Assembly (NCBI RefSeq): GCF_001908185.1
Contig: NZ_LGHM01000088.1
Coordinates: 1-64,000 of the forward strand
DNA: 64,000 nucleotides
Source of the DNA: Bradyrhizobium sp. AS23.2
GTDB taxonomy: Bacteria > Pseudomonadota > Alphaproteobacteria > Rhizobiales > Xanthobacteraceae
Reading direction: 5' to 3'
A model generated the notes under the pieces. The model worked only from the letters and a program-made list of their open reading frames with translations, was not told the DNA's origin and ran no database searches. Of the stretch, positions 42,064-49,864 are shown piece by piece (within the stretch, counting starts at the first letter, position 1; every line of letters starts with the position of its first letter). Position numbers and translations under genes: made by a program.

Positions 42064-43125
42064 TCAGTCCTCTGCCTGAAGGTCGGCCTCCGACGGCGTT
42101 GCGTCCCCGGAGCGCGGAGCCGCCGACCGTGGCATGAGGGAAAGTTCAGAATCTCCATCGCCGGCAGCCGCCGGCGACCAGGGTCGGTTGGTGCCCCTCG
42201 CCTTCACAGCCTGTACTGCAAATCCGTCGCCGCGCTGCGTCAGCGCCAGCGTGCCTTGCCTAGCAAGGCGCTGCCGGTCGACCATCATCGCCGCGCAGTC
42301 CGGCGACGCCGGCCTTGCCGTCACCACCAGCGCGGCGCGGCTGCAATCATCCGCAAGCGCATCGATGCGCAGGGTCAGCGCGACCAGGCGCCCATCGGCA
42401 AGCGGCGTCACGCAGCCGGACTCGTCGCACGATACGCCGTTGACCAGCGCGGCGCTGCCGGCATCGCGCGGATCTGCATCGGCCGCGAGCCACTCCTTGA
42501 GCAGAAAGCCGTCCTTGCTCGCCCGGATCATGTGCAGGTGCCCATCCCTGCCCCGCACCGCGACGCTCTGGCCGTCACCGGCAATGAGGATATCCGGCTG
42601 CCGTACCGATAGTCCCCAGAGGACCGCGGCCAGCACCAACAGGGCACCGGACCAGCGCAAGGGCGTGCGCAAGAGGCCCATCAGGATGATCCCGAGGCTG
42701 GCCGCGATCAGCGGCCCGATGCCGAAGGCCGGAATGCGGCCGACCGCCCCCGGCAGCGCCGCCACCCAGCGCGAGACCGCAACCATCCAGTCGATGCCAA
42801 TCCCCATCGCCCACCAGCACACGCCATCGAGCCCGAACGGCGCCAGGAGCAATCCGAACAGCCCGGCCGGCATCACCAGCGCCGAGACCACGGGCATCGC
42901 GCCGAGGTTGGCGAGCACGCCGAATGGTGTCACCCGGTGGAAATGGAAGGCGGCATAGGGTGTGGTCGCAAGCCCCGCGATCAGCGAGGCCAGGAACAAC
43001 ATCGAGATCTCGCGGCCGCCCCATAGCGCGATCCGCGCGGTCGCCGAATGATCGGGCGATGCGAACAGGTTCGGCATGCCGATCTGCACCAGCGCCACCA
43101 GCCCGAGGGTCGCCGCGAACGACAT
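42064..43125 (-). pseudogene. comEC: ComEC/Rec2 DNA-uptake channel, 3' part, cut by the integrated element
   Basis: This is the C-terminal 353 codons of ComEC: the second half of the competence membrane domain (SMLFLASLIAGLATTPYAAF, FGVLANLGAMPVVSALVMPA) and a short C-terminal domain without an HxHxDH motif. The first codon, ATG 43125, is an internal Met. In the uncut gene the frame would read HPSFQ-MSFAATLG across the 17-bp repeat. The 5' part is at 52115-53392 on the same strand. Without excision the channel protein cannot be made whole. Confidence 0.92.
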
Positions 43126-43140
43126 CTGGAAGCTGGGATG
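43124..43140. repeat. Attachment site repeat, integrase-proximal
   Basis: ATCTGGAAGCTGGGATG, identical to 52155-52171. It encodes HPSFQ of comEC on the minus strand. The bases on either side differ between the two copies, so the identity is exactly 17 bp, as expected for a tyrosine-recombinase core. Confidence 0.93.
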
Positions 43141-43172
43141 TCTTCTCCCAGATTGCTCGCAACATCAACGAC

Positions 43173-44306
43173 TTAGCTGGCCTTGCGAGTCCTCATCCGG
43201 GACTTTTTCTGGGACTTTGCGAGCTGCTCAACCGCGGCGGCGACATCCTCATCCAGCACATGGGCGTAGCGCATCGTCGACTTGATATCGCGATGGTTCA
43301 TGGCCTTCTGGACCAGCTTCAGATTGCCGCTGTCGCGCAGCAACTTGGTCCCGAAGTCATGGCGGAAATCGTGAAAACGGAAGTCATTCACCTTGGCCCG
43401 CCTGCGCAGCGTCTGCCAAGCGGACTTGGCGCCGGTGTAAGTGATGCGATAGCGCTGGCCACGGACGATGCCCAGCTTCTTATTGCCGTAGACCGCCACG
43501 TAGGTGAACACGAAATCCGGGTGCTGGCCCTGCAGCGGCCAGAGGATATTGCGAACCGCGTCGGTGATCGGAAACACCACGCGCCTGCCACCCTTGCCGA
43601 GCCTGACGATCTGCTTGGTGCCGAAGTTGACCTGAGCCCAGCGAAGCGTCACACATTCCTTCATCCGCATGCCGCTGGCTCGGACGAGGTCGAAGAACGG
43701 CTCGTAATCGGCGCGCATCGCACCATCAAACGCCTCGCCCTCGTGGTCCTGCAGCTCTCGTACCCGCTCCACCGGCTCGTCCAGCAATAGCTTGTCCCAT
43801 TCGGGTTCATTCTCGAATGAAACCTTCTCGGTCTTGGCGAAGGTGAAGAGCCGCTGCAGCACCTTGGTCGCCGACCGGTTGACGGTGGCGTTCGATACCA
43901 GCGGCAAGGCCTGCTCTTGCTCCTTGGTACGCTTGCCTCGCCGCTTGACGCGCTGGCTTCGCCGCCACGCCACCATGTCCTTAGCGGCCTGGTGGTCGAT
44001 CTCGGTTAATGGTTTCGATGGCCCGAAGTATTCGATCAGGCGCGCTAGATTGGTCTCGGTGGCTTTCGTATCCGAGTCGTACTGCGCGCTATGGTTCCAG
44101 AGCCGGTCGGCGACGTCATCGATAGCCAGCGATGCCTTGGCGCGCCGCGTCGCCTTCACCAGCGCCTTGGCCTTCTCGCGCTCTAGTGCCTCGAACTTCT
44201 TCGCGTCGCCTCGAGTCGTGCACTTCGTGCTGCCATGAAACCGATTGCCGCCGTGCCGGAAGTCATACGAGTAATAGGGCGATCGTGGGTCTTTGTAGAC
44301 TGACAT
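43173..44306 (-). CDS. int: Tyrosine recombinase (phage integrase)
   Basis: A 377-residue integrase. The catalytic residues are visible: R214 (ASGMRMKECVTLRW), H312-x-x-R315 (FHDFRHDFGT), H338 (AMNHRDI) and nucleophile Y347 (TMRYAHV). The N-terminal part is a short arm-binding-like segment, then a SAM-like core-binding domain (~60-170). GGGAGGG precedes ATG 44306. Its stop lies only 32 bases from the attachment repeat. All catalytic residues are present, so excision may still be possible. Confidence 0.96.
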   Translation of the reverse strand: MSVYKDPRSPYYSYDFRHGGNRFHGSTKCTTRGDAKKFEALEREKAKALVKATRRAKASLAIDDVADRLWNHSAQYDSDTKATETNLARLIEYFGPSKPLTEIDHQAAKDMVAWRRSQRVKRRGKRTKEQEQALPLVSNATVNRSATKVLQRLFTFAKTEKVSFENEPEWDKLLLDEPVERVRELQDHEGEAFDGAMRADYEPFFDLVRASGMRMKECVTLRWAQVNFGTKQIVRLGKGGRRVVFPITDAVRNILWPLQGQHPDFVFTYVAVYGNKKLGIVRGQRYRITYTGAKSAWQTLRRRAKVNDFRFHDFRHDFGTKLLRDSGNLKLVQKAMNHRDIKSTMRYAHVLDEDVAAAVEQLAKSQKKSRMRTRKAS

Positions 44307-44468
44307 GGCGTGTCCCTCCCGCGGCGTCGCTCATGCGTTTAGCATTGTCCCAGCTTCGCCCGGTATGCCGTCATGGCCGGAAACGATTCGCCAAGATCGT
44401 CGTTGAGCCTCCTTCCCCCTCACGCCGCCCCCCCCCGCCTCACCCGCACCCCGCCTCGCGGCCATCCA

Positions 44469-45024
44469 TCAACTCCCCATGAACTGCTTAACGCCATACT
44501 GCTTGGATAGAACGCGCCGGCCAGTACCGCTCGACATGGAATCGCCAACTGCCTGATCGACCATCTTACGAATAGAAATCATCGTCCCGCCATTTGGCGA
44601 CTTCTGAGCGGTGACCTGGTTGTCGCCGTAGTTGTTGATCGTGACGTCGCCACCGACACCTCCACCAGACGCCACATCGGGGATCGACGGCATGCCGACA
44701 ATGCCGCCATCTGCGTAGCCGCGTCGCAGCATTTCGACGACGTTAACGCCACCGAGGCGCTTGATGTCTTGCTGAGAGAAGACGATCTCGCCCTTGTGGA
44801 CGATACCGGCTGGATCGTATTTACCGCCTGCTCCAGTATAGCCGCCGCCGTCGTCAAGAGCCCCGGTGGCGTTCTGTCGGCTTCCTGCGCGATGGCGGAC
44901 GTAAGCTGGCGCTCAAGCTTGATTGGCAGTTGACCGACCTGTTTGCTGAAATCGTCGTTGGGCAATTTGCCTCCGTTGGGTGAGTACCAGCCAGCGGTGC
45001 TGTCCGTATTTCCCCCGCAGTGTC
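44469..45024 (-). pseudogene. Phage tail tape-measure protein, C-terminal remnant
   Basis: One frame (44912 down to 44469) reads GGKYDPAGIVHKGEIVFSQQ, then DIKRLGGVNVVEMLRRGYADGG, and ends KQYGVKQFMGS. The GIVHKGEIVF type motif is characteristic of the C-terminus of lambda-like tape-measure proteins. Upstream, coding moves to another frame (LPNDDFSKQVGQLPIKLERQ, from 45024), which also stops. No full-length tail gene exists here. The piece is a relic, presumably left by a deletion of the structural module. Confidence 0.75.
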
Positions 45025-45097
45025 CTCAGTTGAATTTGGGAGTACCCTAATCCAACAACGCTGCGAAACTGGCTATTTCCAACCGCAAGGAAGGCTC

Positions 45098-45385
45098 ATG
45101 GAACAGATCCTCATAAATCTTGTCGCGGGCGCACTCGGTGGAAACGCTGCCGGCAAGGCCTCGCCGTCATTTGACCTGGGCACATTGGGCAACACGATTG
45201 CAGGGCTCGTCGGTGGAGGAGTCCTTGGACAAATCATCACGCTCGCGTGGCCCGCTATCGCTACGTCCATTCAGAGCGGCAATTTCGACGTCGGATCAAT
45301 CGTGGCTCAAGTCGTCGGCGGCGGCGCTGGTGGTGCAATCCTCACGGCGATCGTTGGAGCTATGAAGAATAGGTCCGCGGCTTAG
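45098..45385 (+). CDS. Small glycine-zipper membrane protein (cargo)
   Basis: A 95-residue, very hydrophobic protein with repeated Gly-rich helices: LVAGALGGNAAGK, IAGLVGGGVLGQIITLAW, IVAQVVGGGAGGAILTAIVG. The ATG at 45098 has AGGAAGG upstream. No family function is known to me; glycine-zipper segments are found in pore-forming or membrane-stress proteins. It is on the opposite strand to the phage genes, as cargo often is. Confidence 0.7.
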   Translation: MEQILINLVAGALGGNAAGKASPSFDLGTLGNTIAGLVGGGVLGQIITLAWPAIATSIQSGNFDVGSIVAQVVGGGAGGAILTAIVGAMKNRSAA

Positions 45386-45500
45386 CCACCTTCGCGCCAG
45401 TACTTCCGTGGTCGCCAGGCGGGCTAGAGATAATGGCGCAGGGTTGCGCACGATGCGCCATGTGCTACACCGCGCCCTCAAACGTTGAAGGAGCGCCCTT

Positions 45501-45680
45501 TTGGCTAAGAAGAAAAAACCGGTTCGCCGCGAGTGGACAAAGGAAGACATCAAAGAATTGAAGGCGCATTCCAAGGCACGCACGCCTGTCGCGAAGATCG
45601 TGAAAGAAACGAAGCGCACTGAGGGCGCGCTCCGTCAGAAAGCGCTGGTCCTGGGAGTCGGACTAGGGCATCAGCGGTAA
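45501..45680 (+). CDS. Small basic HTH-like protein
   Basis: A 59-residue protein from TTG 45501 with GAAGGAG upstream. Lys/Arg-rich start MAKKKKPVRREWTKEDIKEL, then KAHSKARTPVAKIVKETKRT and EGALRQKALVLGVGLGHQR. The pattern W-T-x-E-D-x-x-x-L-K and the short second helix pair resemble SANT/Myb-like or small HTH proteins. Probably DNA-binding; function unknown. Confidence 0.65.
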   Translation: MAKKKKPVRREWTKEDIKELKAHSKARTPVAKIVKETKRTEGALRQKALVLGVGLGHQR

Positions 45681-45772
45681 TTGAAGACTGCATCAAACAC
45701 ACTTGGCCGCCGGATTTCGATATTGATTTGACATCAATCTGACGCGATCGGATGCAGACTATCGGTCGTGCG

Positions 45773-45972
45773 ATGAGGCCGTGGCGGCGGCCTCATGTTT
45801 GGGTTGAGGGCTCGCCATTGCCAGCCCCGGCGAGCCCTCACTCAGACAGTTATACTGACGCATTAAGTTTTATCGCGGGTGTGACATCGATGACATTGCG
45901 CCCCAGCGCCGTCGCGGTAGGCTTTGTTTCGCCGGGGCTGGATCCATATTTTACTTATTCATTTTGCCCGGC
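45773..45972 (+). ncRNA. Candidate structured RNA with mutually exclusive stems
   Basis: No credible gene lies in the 341-bp convergent gap 45681-46021. It contains a 9-bp hairpin (45773-45781/45788-45796), a 12-bp perfect hairpin (45805-45816/45829-45840) and a 13-bp perfect long-range pairing (45821-45833 with 45929-45941) that competes with the second hairpin. A terminator follows at 45973. TTGACA is at 45728. This may be a small RNA or a structured 3' UTR of the 59-residue gene; I know no matching family. Confidence 0.4.
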
Positions 45973-46003
45973 AGGCCGCAGTGGTCCGCCGCTGCGGCCT
46001 TTT
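45973..46003 (+). terminator. Rho-independent terminator inside the element
   Basis: A stem AGGCCGCAG / CTGCGGCCT with a 9-base loop followed by TTTTC on the plus strand. It ends the plus-strand transcript that faces the minus-strand phage genes. Confidence 0.75.
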
Positions 46004-46021
46004 CATTCACGGAGCAGCGAG

Positions 46022-46300
46022 TCATCTGATGTGCCTCCTCCTCAGTTGTGCCTGAAGCCCGAGCACGACCTCGGCCGGCTCGGTGTCGCAACCAATCAAC
46101 GATCGCGGCTCACTATCCAAAGGGCACGCCGCGAACTTCGACCGGCCGAGCGCTGTGGCCAGCGCGATTTTCAGGTCGCGCAATTCGGCGGGGTCATGCC
46201 CCTGTTTGAGCATTTCCACGCCCTGCCGAAACAGCCCGACGGCCTCTGCGGTTATGTTCGTTGAGTGGCGCCGCTTATCTCGTTTCATCCGCGCAGGCAT
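46022..46300 (-). CDS. Phage-type hypothetical protein
   Basis: A 92-residue protein (MPARMKRDKRRHSTNITAEA, then VGLFRQGVEMLKQGHDPAELR). Its ATG at 46300 overlaps the stop of the preceding gene (ATGA), showing operon translation. It has a basic start and an amphipathic helical middle; no known domain. A longer frame to 46330 is open but less likely. Confidence 0.6.
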   Translation of the reverse strand: MPARMKRDKRRHSTNITAEAVGLFRQGVEMLKQGHDPAELRDLKIALATALGRSKFAACPLDSEPRSLIGCDTEPAEVVLGLQAQLRRRHIR

Positions 46301-46569
46301 CAAGGCGGCCCGAACTCGGTCAAAGCCCACGGTGGCCCATAGCGGCCTGGGCCATTCGGGTGCCGGCTGGCATACTCTTCAAGAAACACGCGCCCAAACC
46401 GCTGCCATGCGGCGCGCGTCTCCTCGCGATCGGGGCGACCGTCGTCATCCAACGTAATTCCCGCCCATCGCAGATCGGAAAAGCCGTCGTATCCCGTCTC
46501 AAACACCTCATCCCAATCCTCGGGAGCGGCGACCGCGCGATGCTTATTCTTCTTGGGGCGCGGCGGCAT
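46300..46569 (-). CDS. Phage-type hypothetical protein
   Basis: An 89-residue acidic/aromatic protein containing PEDWDEVFETGYDGFSDLRW and AAWQRFGRVFLEEYASRHP. Its start overlaps the terminase small subunit stop by one base (TGATG). No domain recognised. Confidence 0.65.
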   Translation of the reverse strand: MPPRPKKNKHRAVAAPEDWDEVFETGYDGFSDLRWAGITLDDDGRPDREETRAAWQRFGRVFLEEYASRHPNGPGRYGPPWALTEFGPP

Positions 46570-46904
46570 CAGCGGCGCGTCCCATAGGTGGCATCCCTCG
46601 GCATTCGAGGCCCGTCGCCCTGCTGCACATCCAGTCCGAGTTCACGACACAGAATCCGGAATCTATTCTGGGCTTTGTGTTCGATCCCGCACCATGGCGA
46701 CTCCTTCTGGCAGCCGAAACGATCGACGACGACGTGGCCCTCACTCGCCAAGGCTGCGCGTGCTTTCTCGGCTTCGTCCATGCTTTCACAGGCCAACCGC
46801 AAAAGATGGCGATGGTGCTCGTCAAGATCGTAACCGTCGTGGACTTGCCGCCACCATGTCTTGGCGGTGCGCGACAGGTGGCTAGGTGGTTTTGGTGTGG
46901 TCAT
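46569..46904 (-). CDS. Phage terminase small subunit, P27-like
   Basis: A 111-residue protein with the P27-family pattern: HLSRTAKTWWRQVHDGYDLD near the start, then LRLACESMDEAEKARAAL and, near the C-terminus, NRFRILCRELGLD. In complete phages it recognises the packaging site for the large terminase. The large subunit is absent here, so packaging of this element would need a helper or is lost. Confidence 0.8.
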   Translation of the reverse strand: MTTPKPPSHLSRTAKTWWRQVHDGYDLDEHHRHLLRLACESMDEAEKARAALASEGHVVVDRFGCQKESPWCGIEHKAQNRFRILCRELGLDVQQGDGPRMPRDATYGTRR

Positions 46905-47096
46905 AGATATCCAAAATTTTTAAAACTCCGGGGCAGCCCCCGCGCGCGTTGAGGTATGGCGCCGGTAGCCAAGAATGCTTCGGCCACACTTCGAGTCGCC
47001 CCCCTACCCCTGGCTGGCAATGTTGGTGGCGGGCGCCGCTGTTCCCTGAGACGCCCCGCCGGTCGTGCCGGCCCACAGGGGAACACAGGCGCGAAC

Positions 47097-47384
47097 CTAT
47101 TTCGACAACAGCGCGGCCCGGTTCATACGCGGCTTCTGCTTCGAGGCCTTCTTTGCGGCGGCCTTGCCCCTCGCAGGCTTCGTGTCGGTGTCCATGTCGT
47201 AATAAACTTCCCTCGGATCGCGCTTGGCGCTGGACTTCACTTCTGCCTCTGCCTGCCGCAGGCGTACGCTCCGGTTTTCGGGACGAGCCTTGTGCTTGGC
47301 GGCGTCGTCTTTCGTGCGCCGCTCCAGATCGGCAACTGCGAGCCTAGTGATTTTTCTCATCTCGGCGTCGGTCATCTTCGTCAT
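47097..47384 (-). CDS. Lysine-rich phage-type hypothetical protein
   Basis: A 95-residue highly basic protein (MTKMTDAEMRKITRLAVADL ... GKAAAKKASKQKPRMNR). AAAGGA is about nine bases before ATG 47384. It overlaps the end of the gene upstream (47397) closely. Probably nucleic-acid binding, by composition only. The 192 bases downstream, up to the terminase gene, contain no gene I trust. Confidence 0.6.
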   Translation of the reverse strand: MTKMTDAEMRKITRLAVADLERRTKDDAAKHKARPENRSVRLRQAEAEVKSSAKRDPREVYYDMDTDTKPARGKAAAKKASKQKPRMNRAALLSK

Positions 47385-47396
47385 GTTCAATATCCT

Positions 47397-48176
47397 TTAA
47401 ATAGTTTTCAGCACAGCCAGCGACGCCGGCAGCTTCCAGGTGGGCAACTGCTTCGCGTCAACGTGACCAAGCTCAACCGCGTGCAGAATCACGGAATGCA
47501 ACGGTGTTCCGGCTTCCAAATCGCCGAAGCTCTCGAGATTGATGGGTCGCAAGTGCTTTCTTTCGACTCCATCGAGGCGCAATTGGTTGCTGAATTCGTG
47601 GTGCTGCAGCAGCGCGTCGCCAAGCTTGCGCGCAGCGCCCACGACAGATTCCACAAGCGATCGGTATTCCTCGCCGTGCTGCGCGGCGACTAGCTTGCTG
47701 TATTCGGCACGCGCCTTCGCAATCTCGGGCGCTAGTAGATTCAGGGCTTCTGCGATCGCCTCCAACTCCTGGCCGACAGCCCTGTATCTTGGCTCATCAG
47801 GCCAATTCGGCGGCGGTGGTGGCGGATCGATCTCCTCTGGTGGTTGGGGGCTCAACAATTCTCCAACCAATTCGACCGCAGCGGCATGCCTAAGCTTCGG
47901 TTGCGGTTTCGGCCTCGGCAGTTGCGCTATCCAACCCAATGTCGCGCGCCTCGCCCGCTCAGCCAACGAGACCTTTCCTGGCGTAATGGTAATCCGCTCG
48001 CCGGATTCCGTCCGCGTCAGGTGAAATATCTGCGGCGATCCGTCATTGAGTTCGCGCTGAAGTTCATCCTGCCGCGCAAGTAGCTGCGCCTGCTTTTCGA
48101 GCAAGTTCGCATATTTCGGATGAACGTCGCGGATCTTGTCGATCTGCGATCTGGATTCGGATTTGATTTTGGCCAA
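47397..48176 (-). CDS. Phage-type hypothetical protein with coiled coil
   Basis: A 259-residue soluble protein. The N-terminal ~45 residues form a coiled coil (LLEKQAQLLARQDELQREL). A Pro-rich linker (EEIDPPPPPPNWP) follows, then a helical second half (YRAVGQELEAIAEALNLLAP). No recognised family. It lies three bases after the small HTH gene at 48180 and six bases before the lysine-rich one, in one operon. Confidence 0.65.
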   Translation of the reverse strand: MAKIKSESRSQIDKIRDVHPKYANLLEKQAQLLARQDELQRELNDGSPQIFHLTRTESGERITITPGKVSLAERARRATLGWIAQLPRPKPQPKLRHAAAVELVGELLSPQPPEEIDPPPPPPNWPDEPRYRAVGQELEAIAEALNLLAPEIAKARAEYSKLVAAQHGEEYRSLVESVVGAARKLGDALLQHHEFSNQLRLDGVERKHLRPINLESFGDLEAGTPLHSVILHAVELGHVDAKQLPTWKLPASLAVLKTI

Positions 48177-48179
48177 GTG

Positions 48180-48368
48180 TTAATGCAGGCCGTTATCCAC
48201 GACAGCAGCGATCAGGATGCGCGCCAGTTGACGGTGGCTTAGATCGTGGCGCCGGTACCCGGACGGAACAAGGCCAGCTTCGGTCAAGTTCTGCACCAAC
48301 CGGACTACGCGGCGTTGATCGATACCGAGTCGCGCCGCGACAACCCGGCATGCGGGAGATTTCTTCAC
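48180..48368 (-). CDS. Small HTH-like protein
   Basis: A 62-residue protein from GTG 48368. RVVAARLGIDQRRVVRLVQN reads as a helix-turn-helix, followed by LTEAGLVPSGY like the wing of a winged helix. It could be a phage regulator. The frame is open upstream (FNFPIEIQFWKIA-) without a standard start, so an earlier non-canonical start is possible. Confidence 0.5.
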   Translation of the reverse strand: MKKSPACRVVAARLGIDQRRVVRLVQNLTEAGLVPSGYRRHDLSHRQLARILIAAVVDNGLH

Positions 48369-48668
48369 TGCGATTTTCCAAAATTGGATTTCGATGGGGA
48401 AATTAAAGCGGCACTGGCCGAATGGCTGGAGGCTGGCCCAAAATGGGCGACGCCGGGCGGTGGCCGGCGCGGGCCGAGATGTACGTCACGTTGAGGCGGA
48501 TATTGCCCCCACGGGGGAAAAGGCGGAATGAGTGGCGAATTAGGGATTAGGTCCGTTTCGGTTACTGCGTTAGTTGCAGTATCCACGGCGCTTGATGTGT
48601 TCGCCCAAAAACTTGCCTGTTCGTCTCCGCAACTGTAGTCTGATGACTCCTGCTTAGGGGAGCATTAG

Positions 48669-48938
48669 ATGAGACTCGTTTTATTGATTGGATTACTAAT
48701 CGCGACGCCTTCGCTTGTAGCCGTCGCGCAAACTCAGAAAAGCCCGCCGCCAGCGGGGCATGTGCATTACGACCCGCCTCGGCCACCCGGTCAATTCGTT
48801 CCGACCCACGGCCTGGACGCCGTAAACAGCATCAACAATCCGTCTCGGTCCCCATCTCAGAGCGGCGCGATGATTGAATCGCACGTTCCACCAAAACACG
48901 AGCCGCCGCCCTCATCATCGGATGATTCTGACGATTGA
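48669..48938 (+). CDS. Small secreted proline-rich protein (cargo)
   Basis: An 89-residue protein with a clear signal peptide (MRLVLLIGLLIATPSLVAVA-Q) and a Pro/His/Asp-rich mature part ending in an acidic tail (PPSSSDDSDD). AGGGGAG precedes ATG 48669 and a terminator follows at 48951. It sits on the plus strand inside the element as an independent unit. The 300 bases before it (48369-48668) contain no other gene that I can support. Confidence 0.65.
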   Translation: MRLVLLIGLLIATPSLVAVAQTQKSPPPAGHVHYDPPRPPGQFVPTHGLDAVNSINNPSRSPSQSGAMIESHVPPKHEPPPSSSDDSDD

Positions 48939-48950
48939 ATTTCGCGAATG

Positions 48951-48976
48951 GAGGCCGCCAACTAGGCGGCCTCTTT
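48951..48976 (+). terminator. Terminator after the secreted cargo gene
   Basis: A 9-bp perfect stem GAGGCCGCC / GGCGGCCTC with loop AACTA followed by TTTC. Confidence 0.75.
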
Positions 48977-48990
48977 CATTCTCCACAACA

Positions 48991-49770
48991 TCAGGCCGCC
49001 TCACGATCCGCGGCATCGCGTCGGGCGTACTCTGCCATCAGCCTGCCGATCGCACCATCAACCAGCTTTACGGCCATGCGTTCTCCTGCCTTGGACGACA
49101 GACCAAGCTCGTTGCCAATCTCCTCACTGGTGAGTGTGCCAAGAGCCAGTTCGAGGACGCGGCAAACCTCGCGACCGAGCCGGCGTTTCATGGAGGTGTG
49201 ATCCATGCGCCGTGCGGCGTCTTCCTGGACGTCGGGCAATTCGTCGGGCACGCAGTAGCCGGAATCCATGGCGACTCTAGCCTTATCCTCCGCTGGCCCG
49301 CGCGGCTCTGAGAATGTCTCCTCCAATGTCCGGTACCTGCCACGGACCTTCACAGCGATAATCTTGCCGTGGTCGCCGTAAAGGATACGATTGGCCTTTT
49401 CCGGACGCCCCTCCCTTCGGTCTTTCTCGTCCTCGAACGCCGCGGTCGCAAGATCGTCACCGTCTGGCACCTCCTCGCTCAGCCGGCTGTCTACGCGGCT
49501 GATCTCGGTGCGGCCCGTGTCATCAACGGGGGCGTTGTCGTTGGCGGCATGTAGCGTCCCCTCAGGCAGTGACACGCCCTCATCTTCCGCGTAGCGCTCC
49601 AATGCCTGAATCTCGCGCCAAGCATCTGCTCGCTTGAGGCGGCCGAACGTCGGCCAGTGTTGGTTGCGAAAACGAACCTCTCGTGTGTCGTCCTGCGTGG
49701 CCCGGTGCTGGGCTAGGATACGTCGATGCTCTTCCGGGCTGCGAGGCTGGTTGTCGTTTGCGTGGTGCAT
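48991..49770 (-). CDS. Phage-type protein with C-terminal sigma-like HTH
   Basis: A 259-residue protein from ATG 49770 (MHHANDNQPRSPEEHRRIL). The middle is charged and low-complexity (VPDGDDLATAAFEDEKDRRE). The end carries an HTH-like stretch, GTLTSEEIGNELGLSSKAGE, resembling region 4 of sigma factors or LuxR-type helices. I take it as a possible regulator. The open frame extends upstream to 50241 but those codons belong to the disrupted gene region. Confidence 0.65.
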   Translation of the reverse strand: MHHANDNQPRSPEEHRRILAQHRATQDDTREVRFRNQHWPTFGRLKRADAWREIQALERYAEDEGVSLPEGTLHAANDNAPVDDTGRTEISRVDSRLSEEVPDGDDLATAAFEDEKDRREGRPEKANRILYGDHGKIIAVKVRGRYRTLEETFSEPRGPAEDKARVAMDSGYCVPDELPDVQEDAARRMDHTSMKRRLGREVCRVLELALGTLTSEEIGNELGLSSKAGERMAVKLVDGAIGRLMAEYARRDAADREAA

Positions 49771-49864
49771 TGCTTGTCTCTCGTGACGTAACGTGACGTT
49801 CTGGCCTTTTCGGCTCTTATTTCGTCCGACTGTCCCGCCGGATCGAATGTTGGACCGGTGACGC

